From the NCBI GenBank assembly GCA_900768505.1, contig CAAGED010000058.1, positions 1 through 11,976 on the forward strand: DNA of 11,976 nt. The letters are read 5' to 3'. A program made the translations under genes and the position numbers. The first letter of the stretch is position 1. The number at the start of each line of letters is the position of its first letter. The notes beneath the pieces are model-generated. The model was not told the DNA's origin. It did not search any database and saw only the letters and a list, made by a program, of their open reading frames with translations. Origin of the DNA: Lentisphaeria bacterium (GTDB lineage Bacteria > Verrucomicrobiota > Lentisphaeria > Victivallales > Victivallaceae). Shown here in pieces: positions 1 to 5,553 of the stretch.

Positions 1-51
1 GGCCTACCAATTGAATCAAAGCGGCTCAAAAAGGTTTGGAAAAGGAAGAGC

Positions 52-95
52 GCGAGAAGGAAAGAACCTTTCCTCAAAAGGTTTTTCCTTCTCGC
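52..95. repeat. Long interrupted hairpin, possible intergenic repeat
   Basis: GCGAGAAGGAAA (52-63) pairs perfectly with TTTCCTTCTCGC (84-95). Inside it AACCTTT (65-71) pairs with AAAGGTT (77-83) around a 5-base loop, with a single unpaired G at 64. The result is a 19-bp stem. No T run follows it, so it is not a standard intrinsic terminator. Purine-rich/pyrimidine-rich palindromes of this kind are often dispersed intergenic repeats, but only one copy lies in this window, so that reading is inference. Confidence 0.6.
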
Positions 96-142
96 ATCTG
101 GCTTTTGCATAAGCGACTAAATAAGATATAATCCGATATTAT

Positions 143-174
143 TGCTCAAAACTGCAATGTTTTGAGCATTTTTT
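143..174 (+). terminator. Intrinsic terminator of an upstream gene
   Basis: TGCTCAAAAC (143-152) and GTTTTGAGCA (159-168) form a perfect 10-bp stem with a 6-base loop, followed by TTTTTT (169-174). The T run lies on the plus strand, so it would end a rightward transcript coming from outside the left edge. It could also form on RNA read leftward from mfd, but without a good U tract. Confidence 0.75.
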
Positions 175-181
175 ATATATT

Positions 182-205
182 TCCCGGCATTTTACCGGGA
201 TTTTT
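182..205 (+). terminator. Second terminator-like hairpin
   Basis: TCCCGG (182-187) pairs with CCGGGA (195-200) around a 7-base loop and is followed by TTTTT (201-205). It lies directly after the stronger hairpin at 143-174 and looks like a tandem backup terminator for the same rightward transcript. On the minus strand, downstream of mfd, the hairpin is followed by an A-rich stretch instead, so it is a poor terminator for mfd. Confidence 0.5.
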
Positions 206-355
206 AATAAGAAAATATAGTTGTTTGGGTGGATTTAGTTGTTTTCATGATTTGAGTGCTTTTGAACATGAGAAAATTCCTGCTTCATCTAAACATTAAA
301 TTCATTTGGCGATTAAATATTTATCGGCAACGTTTGTATGGTGTGGACGATTACT

Positions 356-3300
356 TCAATCGGCGTTTGACTGAGCTAGTGGAGCGTCGGCAACAATTGT
401 TTCCATTATTTCAGTCAGGGCGGATAATTTTTCTTCCGCTGAAATCAAGTGGGGTAAGCGGGGAAGCATTCCATTTTTGCGGTAGACTTGGATGCCGCGT
501 TTCAGTGTGACAACATTGTTGACCACTGCTAAATATTCGTATTGCATCTGAGCCGCCATTATCCGCAATTTAGTCAATTGCAGCAGATTTTCCGTTACCG
601 GCGGCAGTTGGCCGTATCGGTCGATTAATTCGGCGCGGAAATCCTCCAGCATAGCCAGCCGGCTTAGGGCGCTCAGTTGACGGTAGGCGGCAATTCGCAG
701 TCGTTCGCTGGGAATATATTCCACCGGAATGCCGCAGCTGAGCATATTTTCCTCCGGCGTGCAGCAGAAGGCGACAAATTCAATATTCAATTCCACATCA
801 ATCATAAAATCGTTGTTTTTGCCGAATTTCATTCTGGCCACTTCGGCCTTCAACATTTGACAGTAGAGTTCGAAGCCGATAAGATTGATGTGACCGCTCT
901 GCTCCGCCCCCAGCAGGTTGCCGGCTCCCCGGATTTCCAAATCCCGCAATGCCAGTTGAAAGCCGGCCCCCAGATGAGTGTAGCGCCGGATGGCACCAAT
1001 GCGTTTGCGGGCATCGGAGGTTAAAACATTATCCTTGGGCAGCAGCAAATATGCGTAGGCTTGGCGCTTCCAGCGCCCGACCCGGCCGCGCAGCTGGTAG
1101 AGTTCCGCCAAACCGAAACGGTCGGCCCGCTCGATAATGATGGTGTTGGCGTTGGGAATGTCCAACCCGGATTCGATGATGGTGGTGGAAATAAGTACAT
1201 CAATCTTTCCGGCTAAAAAATTCTGCATTGTCAACTCCAAATCCTCCTCCGACTGCTGGCCGTGCCCCACGGCAAAACGAATATCCGGCATTAATTCCAT
1301 CAATTTCTCTGCCCGGGCGTTGATGCTTTTCACCCGGTTATGAAGCAGAAAAACCTGCCCCCCCCGGCGAACTTCGTTGCGGATTGCCTCCTCAATAAGC
1401 TGATCAGATTCCAGACTGATGAGGGTTTTTATCGGCTTCCGCCGGGTGGGGGCGCTCATAATGGTGCTGAGATCTCTCGCGCCGGCCATTGCCATATACA
1501 AAGTACGGGGGATGGGGGTGGCTGACATGGTCAGCACATGGGCTTCAGTGCGGAAACGGCGAATACGTTCCTTATGTTTTACGCCAAAACGCTGCTCCTC
1601 GTCAATTACTACCAGACCTAAATTTTTAAACCCAATGTCGTCCTGGCAGAGCCGATGGGTGCCGATAATTATATCAATGCCGCCGCTTTTTAAATTTTCA
1701 ATGATTTTGCGTTGTTCCAGCGGAGTCTTGAAACGGCTTAATACCTCAATTGTGTAGGGATATTCGGCAAAACGTTCTTGAAAAGTCAGAAAATGCTGCT
1801 GGGCTAAAATCGTGGTCGGAGCCAGTATCGCCACTTGGTAGCCAGCATCCGCCATCTTGAAAACAGCACGGAGTGCGACTTCGGTTTTGCCGTAACCCAC
1901 ATCGCCGCAGAGCAGACGATCCATGGGGCGGGGGCCGGATAAATCATGTTTGATTTCGTCGGCGGCCCGGCGCTGATCCGGGGTTGGTTCGAAGGCAAAA
2001 TTATTTTCAAACACCCGCATGTTCAAATTGTCTTCCGGGCAGGGCAGGGCGCCGGAACTTTGGCGCACCGCCTGCAGACGCAATAAATCGGCGGCGTAGG
2101 CGCGAATTGAAGTTCCGGCATTTTTTTTGTCGTTGCTCCACTTACGGCCGTCCAGCCGGTGGAGAGTGACTCGTCCGCCGCCGCTGCCGATGTATTTTGA
2201 AATGTGTGCGGCCTGATAAACCGGCACATAAAGCAGCATATTGTCCTGATATTCCAACACCATCACCTCCCGTTGCGCCTTGTTGCGGGTAAGGGTTTTA
2301 AGACCCCGGAAGCGGGCGATTCCGTGGTTGATGTGGACGACATAATCACCCTCTTCCAGATCTGGAACAAATTCGGATTGTCCGTGATTGGTGTTAAGTC
2401 GGGAATTTGCATCGTGATTGGAGTCGTTCAGTGAGTAACTGGTGGCGTTAAAATTCTTGAAAACTCCGGCGGTGAAGAGTTCTTTTTCTGTCAGCAGCAG
2501 CCAGGCGTCAGCGGGGCAGATAACTCCATTGGGCAGATCGGCGATAAAGGTGGTGAATTGTTTGAGTTTAAAGTTGTTGAGTTTCAGGTATTCCCGGATG
2601 TTCTGCTCGGTCTCGTCGTTCTTGCATTGGATGAAAATCCGGTAACCGTCGGCAAGGTACTGGTGCAGCTGGGTATTAATCAGTTTGCGGATAAGTTCCA
2701 TGCCGCCGGAGGTGATCTCATCCGGCATTAAATCCTTCATAACGGCGGATACGGAATGTAGTTCGCTTGCAGTGCAGTCAGGGCAGTTCTCCTCCCGGTA
2801 ACGGTAAAAATTGAGATGTGCGAAAAAATTTTGCTTCAGAAGCGCCAGATTTCCAGGCGAACTGTTGGCGATTTCCGCTGGAAAAAGCTCTATAATTTGA
2901 CATTGTGCCGGCTCAATGTAACTGAAGGCATTACCACTTAAATCTAAATTATTACCGTGGGAGCGCGGGGTGATGCGGTAACTGGCAAGTTGAGTTTCAC
3001 TGCGTTGCGACTCCACGTTAAAAGCGCGCATGGAGTCGATTTCGTCACCCCAGAACTCAATTCGGCAGGGGAAGTTGGCGGCGGCGCTGAAAATGTCGAT
3101 AATGCCGCCGCGCCGGGAGAATTCTCCGGGAATTTTCACCTCGAATTCATCATCGTAGTCCATGTCGATGAGTTTTTCAGCGAGTTTTGAAAATTTAATT
3201 TTTTGCCCCACCTTCAGTTCCAGCTCCAGATTTGCCCGCTGCCGGGGGTCTGCCTGGGGAGCGGCGAAAGCGTCCAGCGAACCAATTACGGCGTCAAACT

Positions 3301-3637
3301 GATTATTTTGCATGGCTTCGAGGCAGACGGCGAGTTCGTTTTCCAATTCGATTTGGTAGTTGTCGGTGACGGAGTATTCGGGGAGGAACATGACGCGCAG
3401 ATTTTTTCCGAAGAAGCGGGCGGTGCGACGGAGTGCGTCGGTAAGTTGTTCGGCGCTGGAATTGTCAGGAGTTACGACAATAACCGGATGTTTCCTGACC
3501 TGAAAATAGGGCAGCAGCAGAAAAGGCGCCGTCTCCAAGTCAACCTCGCTAAGGTTGGTTGAGGGAGTGGTGTTTTGAAAAAAATCAAAAATAATTTTTA
3601 ACAAAGTTGACGTTTTTTGTTCAGAAGCACTTGACAT
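356..3637 (-). CDS. mfd: Transcription-repair coupling factor Mfd
   Basis: Mfd is an ATP-driven translocase that removes RNA polymerase stalled at DNA lesions and recruits UvrA for nucleotide excision repair. The 1093-residue product is close to the family's usual length (E. coli about 1150). In order: a UvrB-like N-terminal module (about 50-320), the RNA-polymerase-interacting domain (about 425-500, starting at LEEGDYVVHINHG), and a RecG-like helicase core. The core has Walker A GDVGYGKT (578-585), a DEEQ box (679-682), SATPIPRT, and the ESGLDIP...QLRGRVGR motif ending near 855. A C-terminal regulatory domain follows. I chose ATG 3637 because it already gives an N-terminus longer than E. coli Mfd and lies just after a promoter-like sequence. 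No Shine-Dalgarno precedes it. The alternatives are GTG 3682, with AAGGGG six bases before it and 15 more residues, and ATG 3676. The gene stands alone, divergent from the sigma gene. No clear terminator was found downstream. Confidence 0.96.
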   Translation of the reverse strand: MSSASEQKTSTLLKIIFDFFQNTTPSTNLSEVDLETAPFLLLPYFQVRKHPVIVVTPDNSSAEQLTDALRRTARFFGKNLRVMFLPEYSVTDNYQIELENELAVCLEAMQNNQFDAVIGSLDAFAAPQADPRQRANLELELKVGQKIKFSKLAEKLIDMDYDDEFEVKIPGEFSRRGGIIDIFSAAANFPCRIEFWGDEIDSMRAFNVESQRSETQLASYRITPRSHGNNLDLSGNAFSYIEPAQCQIIELFPAEIANSSPGNLALLKQNFFAHLNFYRYREENCPDCTASELHSVSAVMKDLMPDEITSGGMELIRKLINTQLHQYLADGYRIFIQCKNDETEQNIREYLKLNNFKLKQFTTFIADLPNGVICPADAWLLLTEKELFTAGVFKNFNATSYSLNDSNHDANSRLNTNHGQSEFVPDLEEGDYVVHINHGIARFRGLKTLTRNKAQREVMVLEYQDNMLLYVPVYQAAHISKYIGSGGGRVTLHRLDGRKWSNDKKNAGTSIRAYAADLLRLQAVRQSSGALPCPEDNLNMRVFENNFAFEPTPDQRRAADEIKHDLSGPRPMDRLLCGDVGYGKTEVALRAVFKMADAGYQVAILAPTTILAQQHFLTFQERFAEYPYTIEVLSRFKTPLEQRKIIENLKSGGIDIIIGTHRLCQDDIGFKNLGLVVIDEEQRFGVKHKERIRRFRTEAHVLTMSATPIPRTLYMAMAGARDLSTIMSAPTRRKPIKTLISLESDQLIEEAIRNEVRRGGQVFLLHNRVKSINARAEKLMELMPDIRFAVGHGQQSEEDLELTMQNFLAGKIDVLISTTIIESGLDIPNANTIIIERADRFGLAELYQLRGRVGRWKRQAYAYLLLPKDNVLTSDARKRIGAIRRYTHLGAGFQLALRDLEIRGAGNLLGAEQSGHINLIGFELYCQMLKAEVARMKFGKNNDFMIDVELNIEFVAFCCTPEENMLSCGIPVEYIPSERLRIAAYRQLSALSRLAMLEDFRAELIDRYGQLPPVTENLLQLTKLRIMAAQMQYEYLAVVNNVVTLKRGIQVYRKNGMLPRLPHLISAEEKLSALTEIMETIVADAPLAQSNAD

Positions 3638-3652
3638 TTTAATATTTGTGGT

Positions 3653-3681
3653 GTATAATGTTAGTTTGTAGAGCATTTGCA
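3653..3681 (-). promoter_or_regulatory. Candidate mfd promoter
   Basis: Read on the minus strand, TGCAAA (3681-3676) and TTATAC (3658-3653) are separated by 17 bases. The -35 match is weak (3 of 6). Transcription would start near 3646, giving a leader of about ten bases before ATG 3637, which fits the lack of a Shine-Dalgarno there. The -35 element lies inside the spacer of the GTTTGTAG inverted repeat. Confidence 0.35.
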
Positions 3682-3689
3682 CTACAAAC
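3664..3689. promoter_or_regulatory. Operator-like inverted repeat before mfd
   Basis: GTTTGTAG (3664-3671) and CTACAAAC (3682-3689) form a perfect 8-bp inverted repeat with a 10-base spacer. It covers the presumed -35 region of mfd, a position typical of a repressor site. A third copy, GTTTGTAG followed by AG as in the first arm, lies at 3813-3820. The sequence matches no LexA box that I know. The regulator is unknown. Confidence 0.4.
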
Positions 3690-3950
3690 CCCTTAATCGT
3701 TAATAAATTTGCATTCGGCAGTCATAAAATTATGAAGCGGAGAATTTTCTCCAGTATCAGCACGAAAAATTGCAAAAAAGTTCAATGATTAAATATACGT
3801 CATATTTGTCAGGTTTGTAGAGTGCTTTGTAAAAAAAATGCAAAAAATTATGTTCCGCAGAGTAAAAAGGCAAATAAGAGGCGGATTGCCTCCATATTAA
3901 CGGGAAAATACCGGACTGACGGAGATAAGTGGCATTTTTTTGATTTTTTT

Positions 3951-3980
3951 TTGTTTACGGATGAAATAATAAATTATTAT
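3951..3980 (+). promoter_or_regulatory. Candidate promoter of the sigma gene
   Basis: TTGTTT (3951-3956) and TATTAT (3975-3980) are separated by 18 bases in a very AT-rich tract. This would start transcription about 50 bases before ATG 4039. The surrounding T-rich DNA makes chance matches likely. A second possibility further upstream is TTGCAA (3770-3775) with TATACG (3794-3799). Confidence 0.35.
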
Positions 3981-4038
3981 TTTTATTTGATCGGCGTGCA
4001 GATTATTGCTCCGTCGGTTGAATGCAGCTGGAGGCCTT

Positions 4039-5064
4039 ATGGTTTATGAAGATGACGGTGAGAACGTTGCGGAAGAGTTCATTCAGCCGGGAAAAGAGGA
4101 GGTAGAAGTTCCTCCCGTGTCCGGTGAACGCCGCAGATTAGGTGCGGTTTCGGCATCTCGCCCCAAAACAAAACAAGAGAAAGAGACGGCGCGTAAAAAC
4201 GCGTTGGATTCCAAGGTCGCAAACAGCGCCAAAAACGATACCATGAAAGTATATATGCATGATATCGGGCAGATTTCACTGGTAACCAAGACCGATGAAG
4301 TTGAATTGGCGGCGGTTATTCATGGTGAAGATTCTTTTGCACACGATGAAGCGCGTTCAACTTTGATCAAGGCAAATTTGCGTTTGGTGGTAAAAATTGC
4401 CCATGATTTCAAAGGATTAGGTCTGCCGTTGCTGGATTTGATTTCCGAGGGAAATATCGGTTTGATGCGGGCGGTGGAAAAATTCGACCCGGCCAAAGGG
4501 GCCAAGTTCAGCTCCTACGCCGCCTGGTGGATTAAGCAATCCATGCGCCGGGCGTTGGCCAATCAGAGCCGGACAATCCGTATTCCGGTACAGTCGGCGG
4601 GTAAAATTAATAAAATCAAATCGGTGCGGATGAAACTGGCCGAGGAATTCGGGCGGGAGCCGACGGATGCGGAGATTGCCGAGCATCTGAAATTCAGCGA
4701 GCGGACGGTTTCCGGATTGCGCCTGGCCGATTTGCGGACATTCTCACTGCACGACCCGATTCAGCAGGGTGAAGAGGGGCAGTTTCAGGATATTATTCCG
4801 GATCGTCGCGCTATGACGCCAGATCAGATTCTGGGTGACGTGGAGTCGGTGGATCGGTTGAAAAATCTGCTGGAGGGGCTGGAAGAGCGTGAGAAGATGA
4901 TTTTAAAAATGCGGTTTGGTCTGGATGGCCAGCGGGCGCGGACTTTAGAGGAGGTCAGTCAGGAGATTGGCCGAACCAGAGAGCGGGTGCGGCAGATTCA
5001 GAATCAGGCCTTGACAAAATTAAAGGCTTTGTTGGCGGATGAAGCAGGATTTGCCGGAGATTGA
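4039..5064 (+). CDS. RNA polymerase sigma-70 family factor (RpoD/group 2-like)
   Basis: This protein gives RNA polymerase its promoter specificity. The 341-residue product has sigma regions 1.2 (about 66-100, YMHDIGQISLVTKTDEVEL), 2 (about 103-180), 3 (about 182-255) and 4 (about 273-334). The -35-binding helix-turn-helix is at about 302-329 (TLEEVSQEIGRTRERVRQIQ). Region 1.1 is absent and replaced by a short acidic-then-basic N-terminal tail of about 65 residues. Region 2.4 reads WWIKQSMRRAL. The Gln that contacts the -10 element in E. coli sigma-70 (Q437) is kept, but the position of T440 is Arg. Length and this change suit a group 2 (RpoS-like) or lineage-specific factor as well as a primary one, so I give no gene symbol. 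The start is ATG 4039 because GGAGG lies four bases before it. An in-frame start at 4006 has no such site. rpsU follows 107 bases downstream. Confidence 0.93.
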   Translation: MVYEDDGENVAEEFIQPGKEEVEVPPVSGERRRLGAVSASRPKTKQEKETARKNALDSKVANSAKNDTMKVYMHDIGQISLVTKTDEVELAAVIHGEDSFAHDEARSTLIKANLRLVVKIAHDFKGLGLPLLDLISEGNIGLMRAVEKFDPAKGAKFSSYAAWWIKQSMRRALANQSRTIRIPVQSAGKINKIKSVRMKLAEEFGREPTDAEIAEHLKFSERTVSGLRLADLRTFSLHDPIQQGEEGQFQDIIPDRRAMTPDQILGDVESVDRLKNLLEGLEEREKMILKMRFGLDGQRARTLEEVSQEIGRTRERVRQIQNQALTKLKALLADEAGFAGD

Positions 5065-5065
5065 T

Positions 5066-5093
5066 TTGAAAAATCATTTTTATGGTGTATATT
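5066..5093 (+). promoter_or_regulatory. Candidate rpsU promoter
   Basis: TTGAAA (5066-5071) and TATATT (5088-5093) are spaced by 16 bases directly after the sigma stop codon. Transcription would begin near 5100, just before the hairpin at 5107-5125, which would then sit at the 5' end of the rpsU message. Confidence 0.45.
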
Positions 5094-5106
5094 ATCACAA
5101 TAATGC

Positions 5107-5130
5107 GCCTCACTTGGTGTGAGGCCTTTT
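5107..5130 (+). terminator. Hairpin between sigma gene and rpsU (terminator or leader)
   Basis: GCCTCAC (5107-5113) and GTGAGGC (5119-5125) form a perfect 7-bp stem with loop TTGGT, followed by a short T stretch (5127-5130) and AT-rich DNA. It could end the sigma transcript. If the promoter at 5066-5093 is real, it could instead be a leader element of rpsU. The U tract is short, so termination would be partial at best. Confidence 0.5.
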
Positions 5131-5171
5131 AAATTTAAACTTTAAACGATTGGCGAAGGGGGTGAAAAAAT

Positions 5172-5336
5172 ATGTATACGGAAGTTCGCGTAAAGAAGGG
5201 CGAAGCGATCGATCGCGCATTGCGTCGTCTGAAGAAGAAGCTGGACAAGGAGGGCACCCTCAAGGAGTTGCGCAATCGTCGTCACTTTGAGAAGCCGAGC
5301 GAAATCAAGCGTCGTGAGAAGCAGCATCGTCACTAA
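5172..5336 (+). CDS. rpsU: 30S ribosomal protein S21 (bS21)
   Basis: S21 is a small basic protein of the 30S platform near the 3' end of 16S rRNA and helps in initiation. The translated product has 54 residues, starting MYTEVRVKKGEAIDRALRRL and ending KRREKQHRH. It shows the family's VRVKKGE start, the Lys/Arg-rich central helix and the FEKPSEIKRREK block. E. coli S21 is 71 residues; this is the shorter version common outside Proteobacteria. The start is well supported: GAAGGGGGTGA lies seven bases before the ATG and differs at few positions from the full anti-Shine-Dalgarno complement. The gene sits between a leader hairpin and an intrinsic terminator, so it can be transcribed alone or after the sigma gene. 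Confidence 0.95.
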   Translation: MYTEVRVKKGEAIDRALRRLKKKLDKEGTLKELRNRRHFEKPSEIKRREKQHRH

Positions 5337-5365
5337 TCAGAGACGGCTTGAGAAAGCTTATAAAA

Positions 5366-5407
5366 GACAGTCAGGGGTAAGTAAATATTACACTTGACTG
5401 TTTTTTT
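5366..5407 (+). terminator. Terminator after rpsU
   Basis: ACAGTCA (5367-5373) pairs with TGACTGT (ending at about 5401) and a run of seven T bases (5401-5407) follows. The stem can be extended inward by GGTAA/TTAC pairing with one or two mismatches. It separates rpsU from the pfl gene. Confidence 0.65.
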
Positions 5408-5458
5408 GTTGTGGAATATTTTTTTTGATTGGTATTTGATAAAAAAATATAAGATGTA

Positions 5459-5486
5459 TTGCAAATATCTTGTATTGTGTTATATT
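5459..5486 (+). promoter_or_regulatory. Candidate pfl promoter
   Basis: TTGCAA (5459-5464) and TATATT (5481-5486) are 16 bases apart. The start of transcription would be near 5493, inside an 8-bp inverted repeat (5490-5509). This placement argues against translation starting at TTG 5470, which lies within the promoter. Confidence 0.45.
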
Positions 5487-5509
5487 AAGAAACACAACTG
5501 ATTGTGTTT
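5474..5509. promoter_or_regulatory. Operator-like repeats at the pfl promoter
   Basis: AAACACAA (5490-5497) and TTGTGTTT (5502-5509) form a perfect 8-bp inverted repeat with a 4-base centre. A further copy, ATTGTGTT, lies at 5474-5481, overlapping the -10 element, 27 bases before the same sequence at 5501. Three half-sites around the transcription start suggest repressor binding, or an RNA hairpin at the 5' end. The half-site resembles the TTGTG of Rex redox operators, but orientation and spacing do not match the usual Rex site. Confidence 0.4.
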
Positions 5510-5553
5510 TTACGATAAGAGATAATATAACCCTGATGAATAGGATTTTTTTC

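Larger units (their letters stand above)
1..355. other. Intergenic region left of mfd, no supported gene
   Basis: No protein-coding gene can be supported here. It holds a 19-bp interrupted hairpin (52-95) and two hairpins followed by T runs on the plus strand (143-174 and 182-205). From about 206 to the mfd stop codon I see only AT-rich sequence with no convincing gene. All three forward frames of the first 80-120 bases are open over much of their length, so the end of a gene entering from the left cannot be ruled out; frame 1 is open from base 1 to a TAA at 118-120. I could not identify any product. Confidence 0.6.
3638..4038. other. Divergent intergenic region between mfd and sigma gene
   Basis: This 401-base AT-rich spacer carries the control signals of two divergent genes. 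It contains three copies of GTTTGTAG, two of them as an inverted pair (3664-3689) and one further plus-strand copy at 3813-3820. There are promoter-like sequences for both directions, a near-palindrome at 3739-3752 (GGAGAA-TT-TTCTCC) and a small hairpin at 3878-3892 (GAGGC/GCCTC). A reading frame at 3822-4049 looks non-coding and overlaps the sigma gene start. Confidence 0.6.

Noticed and set aside
677..1024. Forward frames inside mfd, such as 677-1024, 2957-3190 and 3203-3562
   Set aside because: They are antisense to helicase and UvrB-like coding sequence that is clearly real, so they are shadows.
3664..3689. LexA (SOS) box before mfd
   Set aside because: The repeat GTTTGTAG/CTACAAAC does not match GAAC-N4-GTTC, CTGT-N8-ACAG or other LexA sites I know.
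3822..4049. 75-codon forward frame before the sigma gene
   Set aside because: It lacks a good start site, is rich in AT-driven residues (Lys, Asn, Phe, Tyr), covers the presumed sigma promoter and runs past the supported ATG at 4039.
5474..5509. Classical Rex, FNR or CRP box at pfl
   Set aside because: The half-site TTGTG is present, but arm orientation and spacing fit none of the consensus sites I know, so only a generic operator is claimed.
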